This document shows positions 1 to 5,529 of a stretch of DNA of 6,677 nt, in pieces. The stretch's first letter is position 1. Each line of letters opens with the position of its first letter. Source of the DNA: Bacteroidota bacterium (lineage in GTDB: Bacteria > Bacteroidota > Rhodothermia > Rhodothermales > UBA10348); the NCBI GenBank assembly GCA_022571135.1, contig JACZYK010000147.1, positions 1-6,677 of the forward strand, read 5' to 3'. The notes below the pieces were generated by a model that saw only the letters and a program-made list of their open reading frames with translations, was not told the DNA's origin and did no database searches. The position numbers were made by a program, and so were the translations under genes.

Positions 1-1766
1 TGGTTGGGTCCGGAACGACGGCCAGGACCTATCTATCGGAGCAGAGCGGCTGGTACTACGAGTTGCCGTTGACATGGTATACGCAGGTCAGACGATGGGA
101 TTTCAGCCCCGGGTACCGGGTGGCGAACAAGCGTTTCGATCGAAAGATTTCCAGTCGCTGTATCGTGTGCCACAACAGTTATCCGGAGAGGGAACCCTTC
201 ACAGACGGCATGTACCGCTCGATGCCTTACGGTATAGGCTGCGAGCGATGCCACGGACCGGGCGAGCTGCATGTGGACGAGCGCCTGGCCATTGCAGAGC
301 CCGCCGGCCCAATCGACGACACGATCGTGAACCCGGCGCACCTCTCGTTGGATCGGCGCCTGGACGTGTGCAGGCAGTGCCATCTGCAGACGACAGTCTC
401 CGTCCTGAGGGCAGGCAGGACGCCCTATGACTTTCGTCCGTCTCAGGTGCTCTCGGACTATGTAGCCATGTTTTCGAAGCAGGAGGCGGAGTCTGATGAC
501 GAAATAGGAGTCATCTCTCATGCCGACCGGATGAAGCGAAGCGTTTGTTTCCTGGCCACGGCCTCGCTCGGAGAACCCATGGAGTGTGTGACGTGTCACG
601 ACCCTCACGAGGGTTTTCGCGGCAAGGGCGACGCCTATTTCAACCGAACGTGCATGACCTGTCACCGTGCGGCGGTGCTTCAGGAGCTGATGTCAACGAC
701 CGAACTGGAGCAGCAACACAGTGCCGTAGCCAACTGCATCGAATGCCACATGCCCAAGAAAGCCCTGATCGGAGCACCCCATTCGGCGTTTACGGATCAC
801 TGGATCCGGGTCGTCGGGGCAGAGGAGTCGATCTCGCCCGTCCCGGTCCATGATGAAGCGTCGCTCGTGCCGTACTTCGAACGGGATATGTACGAAGAGG
901 GGATCGTCTACGAGGGCATGGCCTACGTTACATACGGGCGTCGGACCACCGATATGAATGCGATTCGCAGTGGAATCGAGCTGCTCGATCAGGCGTTCGC
1001 GGCCGGCCACGAGATAAGCGAGGCCCGGTATCTCCACGGTTACGCGTATCACTTGCTGGGGGAGGCGGAAAAGGCCATTCCTTCGCTTGAAATTGCGGTG
1101 ACGCTTGAGCCTGATAACCCGGAGCGTCTCAATGCGCTCGCACAGGCCTATGAGGCGACGGGCAGGAGCGCCGTCAATATCGAGAGACTCTATGCGAGGG
1201 CGCTCTCGATCCAGCCGATAAACGCCGATATCCGTATCAATTACGGGCGCTTTCTTGAGTCGAGAAACCGGCTTTCCGAGGCCATCACCGCCTACGAGGC
1301 GGCCATATCGGCCGAGCCCTGGAACGATCAGGCCTTCTACAACCTGGGAACCGCATACATCCGCTCCGCTCGCGACGAAGAGGCGGAACAGATGCTGATG
1401 AAAACGATCGAGCTGAATCCGCTCTACGCCGCAGCCTGGAGCAATCTGGGCGTAATGTACATGGCTCATGAGCGGGTCGATCAAGCCGTTGCCGCTTTCG
1501 AAAGAGCCCTCAGCGCGGATCCCGTGCACGCGGACGCTCTGAGCAATCTTGGACTCTACTACATGGAAGAACAAGACCTGGAGCGAGCCATTCCTTTGCT
1601 CACTCGATCGGTCGAGGCGGATCCGAGTTCTTCCGAGGTTCTGGCTCGACTCGCGCTGGCGTATTTCCGGTCCGAGGACGAGGAAAACGCCCGTCTCTTT
1701 GCCGAACGCGCCCTCCAGCTCGACCCATCGCATGCGCTTGCTTTACAGATCGTCGGTGCGCTCTGA
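1..1766 (+). CDS. Multihaem cytochrome c with C-terminal TPR repeats (5' partial)
   Basis: Probable periplasmic electron-transfer protein. The frame is open from base 3 with no stop, so the N-terminus and export signal lie upstream; the TTG at 63 is not a credible start because family-like sequence (VGSG, then ELPLTWY) precedes it. Six CXXCH haem-c motifs are visible: CIVCH (159-173), CERCH (240-254, in a CERCHGPG context), CRQCH (369-383), CVTCH (585-599), CMTCH (651-665) and CIECH (735-749). This layout matches the cytochrome c554-like/multihaem proteins. About seven TPR units follow (1020-1733), with recurrent A-x-x-NLG-x-x-Y and AL-x-x-DP patterns, ending just before the TGA. TPRs usually bind partner proteins, so it may dock a redox partner or assemble a complex. 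Substrate and partner are unknown. An extra cysteine (in SVCFL, about 546-548) lies outside any haem motif. The next gene is convergent, so no operon partner is visible on this side. Confidence 0.93.
   Translation, partial: VGSGTTARTYLSEQSGWYYELPLTWYTQVRRWDFSPGYRVANKRFDRKISSRCIVCHNSYPEREPFTDGMYRSMPYGIGCERCHGPGELHVDERLAIAEPAGPIDDTIVNPAHLSLDRRLDVCRQCHLQTTVSVLRAGRTPYDFRPSQVLSDYVAMFSKQEAESDDEIGVISHADRMKRSVCFLATASLGEPMECVTCHDPHEGFRGKGDAYFNRTCMTCHRAAVLQELMSTTELEQQHSAVANCIECHMPKKALIGAPHSAFTDHWIRVVGAEESISPVPVHDEASLVPYFERDMYEEGIVYEGMAYVTYGRRTTDMNAIRSGIELLDQAFAAGHEISEARYLHGYAYHLLGEAEKAIPSLEIAVTLEPDNPERLNALAQAYEATGRSAVNIERLYARALSIQPINADIRINYGRFLESRNRLSEAITAYEAAISAEPWNDQAFYNLGTAYIRSARDEEAEQMLMKTIELNPLYAAAWSNLGVMYMAHERVDQAVAAFERALSADPVHADALSNLGLYYMEEQDLERAIPLLTRSVEADPSSSEVLARLALAYFRSEDEENARLFAERALQLDPSHALALQIVGAL
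1020..1733 (+). repeat. Tandem TPR-coding region (about 7 units of 34 residues)
   Basis: Seven consecutive helix-turn-helix units of about 34 residues fill the C-terminal half of the cytochrome. The second unit is slightly longer. Signature positions are seen repeatedly: FYNLGTAY, WSNLGVMY, LSNLGLYY and VLARLALAY in the A helices, and ALSADP, SVEADP, ALQLDP at the ends of the B helices. This is a protein-level repeat; the DNA of the units has diverged. Confidence 0.88.
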
Positions 1767-1832
1767 GAGCGGCAGCACTCCAGGCGGTATCCATAAAAGT
1801 GTTTTTGAATCGCACCCCTCACTTGAGTGGCC
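1767..1832. other. Convergent intergenic gap between cytochrome-TPR gene and tadA
   Basis: This 66 bp separates two stop codons facing each other (TGA at 1764-1766, TAG as CTA at 1833-1835). A shared terminator would be expected here, but I see only a weak AAAA-GTG-TTTT pairing near 1794-1805 and a 4-bp CACT/AGTG pairing with a 2-base loop near 1820-1829. Neither is a convincing intrinsic terminator. Confidence 0.4.
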
Positions 1833-2315
1833 CTACTTGTCGCTCGTCTGACGGCGCTTCTGGAAGAACGCCTTCAATATATCGGCTGCCGATTCGGATT
1901 CAACGCCCGATACGATTTCGACGGTGTGGTTGAGTCGAGCATCCTGCGGAATATTATAAAGTGTCGAGGCGGCACCCGCTTTCTCGTCGAATGCGCCGAA
2001 TACCACCCGGTCGAGGCGAGACCAGACAATCGCGCCGGCGCACATCGGGCACGGCTCGAGCGTAACATACAGCGTGGCTCCACGGAGCAGCTTGGACTCC
2101 AGCGTAGTGCAGGCTGCCGTGATGGCAAGCAGCTCGGCATGGGCGGTCGGGTCCAGCAGCCGCTCGACCATATTGCGCCCGCGCCCGACGATCATTTCGT
2201 TCTTGACTACCACGGCGCCTACGGGGATCTCTCCCTCGTCGAAGGCCCGCCGCGCCTCCCGAAGGGCCGCCTGCATCCATTTCCGGTGAGAAGTCAGTAG
2301 TTTTTCCAGCGCCAT
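1833..2315 (-). CDS. tadA: tRNA-specific adenosine deaminase TadA
   Basis: Cytoplasmic zinc enzyme that deaminates A34 to inosine in the anticodon of tRNA-Arg(ACG), letting one tRNA read several CGN codons. The 160-residue product has the full cytidine/deoxycytidylate deaminase-fold signature: DPTAHAE at 55-61 (H59 zinc ligand, E61 proton shuttle) and EPCPMC at 87-92 (C89 and C92 zinc ligands). GEIPVGAVVV near the N-terminus, GAFDEKAGA at 107-115 and LYNIPQDARLNH at 119-130 are typical of TadA rather than of guanine or cytosine deaminases. Length is normal for the family. The ATG at 2315 has no strong Shine-Dalgarno motif upstream. It is the last gene of a minus-strand run, 50 bp after the small membrane protein gene, and converges with the cytochrome gene. 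No key residue is missing. Confidence 0.97.
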   Translation of the reverse strand: MALEKLLTSHRKWMQAALREARRAFDEGEIPVGAVVVKNEMIVGRGRNMVERLLDPTAHAELLAITAACTTLESKLLRGATLYVTLEPCPMCAGAIVWSRLDRVVFGAFDEKAGAASTLYNIPQDARLNHTVEIVSGVESESAADILKAFFQKRRQTSDK

Positions 2316-2365
2316 AACGGATTTACGATGCCGTGTTTCTCAAAATGGCGTGTATGAGGCCCCGG

Positions 2366-2554
2366 TTATCGCCTTCTTCGAAGCAGTTCAAAAAACCGTA
2401 CGACTACGGCCACGATGAGCAGCATTATGAGAACCTTGACCGCGTACTTCAGCAGGAATCCGGCGATGTTCAGAACCACGCCGAAAAGGACGATGGCCAC
2501 TGTCAGCACGATGGCTGTCACGATCCACTTCAATATTTGCTGAACGTCGAGCAT
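2366..2554 (-). CDS. Small two-helix membrane protein, function unknown
   Basis: I do not recognise a named family. From the ATG at 2554 the product is 62 residues and almost wholly hydrophobic: a first helix at about 9-35 (ILKWIVTAIVLTVAIV...), a lysine-bearing turn (LLKYAVK, 34-40), a second helix at about 41-53, and a basic tail ending in four arginines. By the positive-inside rule the arginine tail should be cytoplasmic. The start lies 7 bp after the stop of the kelch-like lipoprotein gene, which suggests a shared transcript and possibly translational coupling. An in-frame ATG at 2608 would add 18 polar residues and overlap that gene by 47 bp; it has a purine-rich stretch (AGGCGGA) upstream, so the start is not settled. 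The 2554 start lacks a clear Shine-Dalgarno motif. The clean two-helix design with no stop argues for a real gene. Confidence 0.62.
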   Translation of the reverse strand: MLDVQQILKWIVTAIVLTVAIVLFGVVLNIAGFLLKYAVKVLIMLLIVAVVVRFFELLRRRR

Positions 2555-2561
2555 AGCGCGG

Positions 2562-3908
2562 TCAAAGCGTGTATCTGAAGATATCGATCCGGTCCGTAGC
2601 CACACCATTATCGTTAAATCCGCCTGTCAATATTATTCGATTAGGGGCGAATATTGTTGCGGTCAAACCGTATCTGAGAGAGAAAGAATGCGACGGTACG
2701 GGCGGAATCACGAAGTACCCGTCGATCTGCCTCAAATATACCTCTGAAGTGCCTGCCAGACCTCCACGACCGGAGGTAATTCCTCCGAAAAATCCAATTA
2801 TCTCGTGGCTCAAACGTTCGGACGCATGACGTACGCGCGGTACCCGCATGACAGGCGCCTCATCAACCAGGATCCCGAATATGGAGCCGTAGTCTATGAC
2901 GAAACTGAGGGGAGAATCCTGGGGGGCCGACGAGAGACCTGTGACGAAGTACTCTCCGGCTTCACCCTGGGTAAGAAAAGTGAGGGGAGTCTGCGAATGT
3001 CCTTCGACCGGTGCGACGAACGGTCCGATCGCCGGGCTCAGGGCGATCAGAGAATCGTTGCGAAACAGAAATGATCGAAGATCCCGGCGCGTCCCCAAAA
3101 TTGAGGAGGGCGTGTACTGAATGTCGCCGTGACCACCGAGAACGTCTATAACCTGACCGTTCGGGGTATTCCGGTGAGCGGCTGTATGAAACATCCGCCG
3201 GATGGGAGGACCTAAGACGGGTATCTCCTTGAACGATTGAGTATCCTCGTCGAAAATTTCCACCGCTTCGACCAGATCGTCCGTCGTGTCGATGCCGCCG
3301 CGCATCGCCCCGCCGAGAATCAGCAGGCTGCCGTCGTTGAGGAGCGTCGCCGTATGACCGACGCGTGGGTGGATCATACGGGCCGGGAGCGTCTGAAAGT
3401 TGGCGGAACCGCCTGGCAGTATATGTACCTCCCCGGAAGCTTCGTCTTCGGCCGATCGCGTTCCACCGGTGATCATCAGAACGCCGAAGGGCATGATCGT
3501 AGCCGCATGACCGCCTAAAGGCGTTGGAAGGCGGGCGGGAAAAGGCTGGAATTGAAAGGGCATGTAGAATGCGAAGAGCGTGTCCATCCCGGGAACGCTC
3601 TCCTCGTCGAACGCCGTCACGATCAGCTCGTTAAGCCCAATATCGAGTGAGACCCGCGCCTCCCAGATATTCTCAGAAGGGTTGTAGGACATCGCTTTCG
3701 ATCCGATTTCGACGCGAGAAACCGAACGGAACGTGGAGGAGGCCCTGAGGCGAAGCGTGATTACCTGCTCCGTAATGACGGCAGACAAGTCCGGTTCAAT
3801 AAGGATTATTCCCGGCGCATCGATTGCGACGAACGGGCGTGCGCATGCGGACAGGACGAGCACCATCAACGCGGTCAGGGACAGTATGTAGAAATGGGAT
3901 CGGGTCAC
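2562..3908 (-). CDS. Kelch-like beta-propeller lipoprotein with N-terminal Ig-like domain
   Basis: Predicted envelope lipoprotein of 448 residues; binding partner or substrate unknown. It starts with a signal peptide whose hydrophobic core ends in the lipobox LSAC (residues 19-22), so C22 should be lipidated. Residues about 30-118 look like an Ig-like beta domain (SRVEIGSKAMSYN, then ARVSLDIGLNELIVTAFD, as in glucodextranase/PKD-like folds). Residues about 125-448 form kelch-type blades: GGHAATIMPFGVLMITGG, VGHTATLLNDGSLLILGG, DVLGGHGD, IIGFFGGITSG and LTATIFAPNRIILTGGFND. The GTG start at 3908 is fixed from upstream by an in-frame TAA directly before it. An AGGA lies about 12 bases upstream. 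Kelch propellers usually bind proteins or sugars, and I see no catalytic motif. It may be anchored to, or work with, the small membrane protein encoded 7 bp downstream. Confidence 0.85.
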   Translation of the reverse strand: MTRSHFYILSLTALMVLVLSACARPFVAIDAPGIILIEPDLSAVITEQVITLRLRASSTFRSVSRVEIGSKAMSYNPSENIWEARVSLDIGLNELIVTAFDEESVPGMDTLFAFYMPFQFQPFPARLPTPLGGHAATIMPFGVLMITGGTRSAEDEASGEVHILPGGSANFQTLPARMIHPRVGHTATLLNDGSLLILGGAMRGGIDTTDDLVEAVEIFDEDTQSFKEIPVLGPPIRRMFHTAAHRNTPNGQVIDVLGGHGDIQYTPSSILGTRRDLRSFLFRNDSLIALSPAIGPFVAPVEGHSQTPLTFLTQGEAGEYFVTGLSSAPQDSPLSFVIDYGSIFGILVDEAPVMRVPRVRHASERLSHEIIGFFGGITSGRGGLAGTSEVYLRQIDGYFVIPPVPSHSFSLRYGLTATIFAPNRIILTGGFNDNGVATDRIDIFRYTL

Positions 3909-4100
3909 TTATCTGGCTGATTCCTGGGTCAGGCGACCTGCGCCGGGTGTACGGCCCCGACTCTAACGCGGATCGTTTCTCATGGCTCCGTGGGGGAGGC
4001 ACAAATACCCGGCGCCTGGAAGACCGGGGTCTTAGCGCTTCCTCGCACACCCACGAATACGATAAAGGAGGAGGGATACGGATGTCGTGCGCCGGAGACG
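3909..4100. other. Intergenic region between truA and the kelch-like lipoprotein gene
   Basis: This 192-bp non-coding gap is the largest within the minus-strand run. It should hold the end of the truA transcript and/or a promoter for the lipoprotein gene, but no clear promoter is visible. It contains a perfect short hairpin (4020-4033) inside a possible larger fold (3989-4055), and a purine tract AAAGGAGGAGGG around 4064-4075 on the + strand. No tRNA-like or T-tract terminator structure was found. Confidence 0.5.
4020..4033. repeat. Perfect inverted repeat (AAGACC-GG-GGTCTT hairpin)
   Basis: Six complementary bases flank a GG centre; in RNA this would fold as a 5-bp stem with a 4-base loop. 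It lies inside a wider possible pairing of CGTGGG (3989-3994) with CCCACG (4050-4055). No run of T follows on either strand, so it is not a standard intrinsic terminator. It could be an RNA structure in the leader of the lipoprotein transcript, or chance. Confidence 0.35.
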
Positions 4101-4838
4101 TCATTCATAGAGCACTTCTTCGAGGATCAATCCTCGGGCCGGTGCGGCGAATCCCGCCTTGCGTCTGTCTCTTGAAGCGATGACATCGGCCATGTCGTCC
4201 GGACTTCTCTTTCCCTGCCCTATCTCCACGAGCGTTCCCACGATAGCCCGGACCATGCCGTGCAGAAAGCGATCCGCGGACAAGTCGAACGTCCAGTAGC
4301 CCGGCCGCCCTTCCGCGCGCCATGAGGCTTCCGATAGGGTGCATACGCAGCTATGCGTCTCAGATTTGGCGCGGCAAAATGCGGTGAAGTCGTGAGTGCC
4401 GATCAGGTACTCGGCGGCCAGATTCATCGCCTCAAAATCCGGCGCAGGGCGGAGATGCCACCTGAATTTTCGGTCAAGGGCCACCGGAAGACACGTCATC
4501 TGATAGCAGTACCGTCTCTGGACAGCGTCGTATCTGGCGTGGAAAGACTCATCCGCCTCTGAAATCCCGCGGACAACGATGGACTCCGGAAGTAGGCCGT
4601 TTACGGATCCACAGACCCGATACGGATCAATCGGATCCTTCAGCTTCAGATGGGCCACCTGGCCGCGGGCATGCACGCCCGCGTCGGTTCGGCCCGATCC
4701 TACGATCGATGCCGGTGACCGCAAGGCGATGGAAAGAGCGTCTTCTATGGCCTGCTGAACCGTCTTGAGCTGCGGCTGGGTCTGCCATCCGTGCCAGTCG
4801 GTGCCGTCGTATTCTATGTCGAGTAGATATGTGGGCAC
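4101..4838 (-). CDS. truA: tRNA pseudouridine(38-40) synthase TruA
   Basis: Cytoplasmic enzyme that isomerises uridines 38, 39 and 40 in the anticodon stem-loop of many tRNAs to pseudouridine. From the GTG at 4838 the product is 245 residues, normal for TruA. The opening LLDIEYDGTDWHGWQ (5-19) is the typical N-terminal strand. GSGRTDAGVHARGQ (47-60) holds the catalytic aspartate D52. Further family signatures are RYDAVQRRYCYQ (102-113), GTHDFTAFC (147-155), FLHGMVRAIVGTLVE (191-205) and AGFAAPARGLILEEVLY near the end. The open frame continues upstream to 5324, but that part is antisense to aroK and unlike TruA. A GTG at 4865 would add nine residues and cannot be excluded. No strong Shine-Dalgarno motif precedes either start. 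It is divergent from aroK and followed by a 192-bp gap. Confidence 0.96.
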   Translation of the reverse strand: MPTYLLDIEYDGTDWHGWQTQPQLKTVQQAIEDALSIALRSPASIVGSGRTDAGVHARGQVAHLKLKDPIDPYRVCGSVNGLLPESIVVRGISEADESFHARYDAVQRRYCYQMTCLPVALDRKFRWHLRPAPDFEAMNLAAEYLIGTHDFTAFCRAKSETHSCVCTLSEASWRAEGRPGYWTFDLSADRFLHGMVRAIVGTLVEIGQGKRSPDDMADVIASRDRRKAGFAAPARGLILEEVLYE

Positions 4839-4950
4839 GAAGATTCGTTGTATACTCTTTGGCACCGCTCGAATGTACGCGGGTTTGTTCAATGCCACAC
4901 GGGACAGGAGTAGGATGAGAATACAGACCCGATAACTGAAAATAAGGTTT
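4839..4950. promoter_or_regulatory. Divergent truA/aroK intergenic region, presumed promoters
   Basis: About 112 bp separates the GTG of truA from the ATG of aroK on opposite strands, so promoters for both should lie here (inference from layout). I could not find a convincing -35/-10 pair or a clear Bacteroidota-type TTG/TAnnTTTG pair. TATACTCTTTG at about 4850-4860 (+) is only a loose match. AAGG at 4944-4947 is a plausible but closely spaced ribosome-binding site for aroK. Confidence 0.4.
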
Positions 4951-5529
4951 ATGCCGATCGCCTCTCGCATCTTTCTGACGGGATTTATGGCTTCGGGGAA
5001 AACGACGCTGGGGCCCATTCTGGCAAAGGAATTGGGATTTACATTCACGGATCTGGATATGCGGATCGAAGTGAGCTCGGGACTGCGGATAGTCGAGATA
5101 TTCGAGAGACAAGGTGAGGCGGCCTTTCGGGCGCTGGAGAAGAAAGTCTTGAGAGACACAAGATCTGCAACGGAGGTGGTCTTCGCACTCGGTGGAGGCG
5201 CTCTGGCCGACGAGGAAAATCTGTCGTTTGCGTTACGGCACGGGCTGGTTGTGTATCTATGTGCAACGGAGGACACCCTGGCCGGACGTCTCGAGAAAGA
5301 AGCGGCCGGACGTCCCCTGTTCAACGATGAAACGGGGCAACCGATGGCGTCGTCTTCCGTACGTCGAGTAATTCGCGAACTGATGGAGTCGCGGGAAAGT
5401 TATTATAGGCAGGCTCACATCATATTCAATGTCGATCGTCTGTCGATCGATCAAGCGGCGCGGGGCCTGATCGATGCAGTATCCGCATATCCCGGCGCAG
5501 ATCGAGGAAGATCCATCCCGTCTTTATGA
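4951..5529 (+). CDS. aroK: Shikimate kinase
   Basis: Cytoplasmic enzyme that phosphorylates shikimate with ATP to shikimate 3-phosphate, the fifth step of the pathway to chorismate. The 192-residue product has the P-loop GFMASGKT (11-18; alanine at the place where glycine is usual in GSGKS/T), the DLD acid pair (34-36), FERQGEAAFRALE (51-63) with the shikimate-binding R60, the LGGGA glycine loop (80-84), the LID arginine in RPLF (121-124) and a conserved SRESYYRQA (147-155). All expected catalytic and binding residues are present. The C-terminal tail (about 180-192) is coded where recQ overlaps. The ATG at 4951 follows AAGG by 3 bases. The symbol aroK is used for a single short shikimate kinase; aroL would describe the same activity. 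Confidence 0.96.
   Translation: MPIASRIFLTGFMASGKTTLGPILAKELGFTFTDLDMRIEVSSGLRIVEIFERQGEAAFRALEKKVLRDTRSATEVVFALGGGALADEENLSFALRHGLVVYLCATEDTLAGRLEKEAAGRPLFNDETGQPMASSSVRRVIRELMESRESYYRQAHIIFNVDRLSIDQAARGLIDAVSAYPGADRGRSIPSL

Noticed and set aside
33..665. Minus-strand open frame (210 codons) opposite the haem-binding region
   Set aside because: Antisense to six-CXXCH cytochrome sequence; no domain-like pattern in its product.
693..1733. Long minus-strand open frame (346 codons) opposite the TPR region
   Set aside because: It is antisense to a clearly coding TPR domain, its product is rich in R, G and L with no recognisable domain, and it follows from GC-biased codons on the other strand.
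1790..1832. Possible intrinsic terminator between the convergent genes
   Set aside because: Only short, weak pairings are present (AAAA/TTTT around GTG; CACT/AGTG with a 2-base loop) and no GC-rich stem followed by T residues.
1827..2300. Plus-strand open frame (157 codons) opposite tadA
   Set aside because: It is the shadow of the deaminase gene; the deaminase has both zinc motifs in place and this frame has none.
3989..4055. tRNA gene in the truA-lipoprotein gap
   Set aside because: The 67-nt fold lacks a T-arm GGTTCRA motif, a D-arm and a 7-bp acceptor stem.
4121..4136. Perfect 7-bp inverted repeat CGAGGAT-CA-ATCCTCG
   Set aside because: It lies inside the conserved C-terminal TruA codons (RGLILE), has a 2-base centre and no T-tract, so it is best explained by coding constraint.
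4064..4183. Strong Shine-Dalgarno-like AAAGGAGG tract followed by an ATG at 4082 (+) and a 33-codon frame
   Set aside because: The frame runs antisense through the 3' end of truA and its short product looks like no real protein; the purine tract is probably chance or the complement of a pyrimidine-rich stretch after truA.
4839..5324. N-terminal extension of the truA frame across aroK
   Set aside because: The extension is antisense to the P-loop and shikimate-binding parts of aroK, and TruA homology begins at the GTG at 4838.
5430..5452. Two copies of TGTCGATCG in the 3' part of aroK
   Set aside because: Short direct repeat inside a conserved coding region with only two copies; not enough to suggest a binding site.
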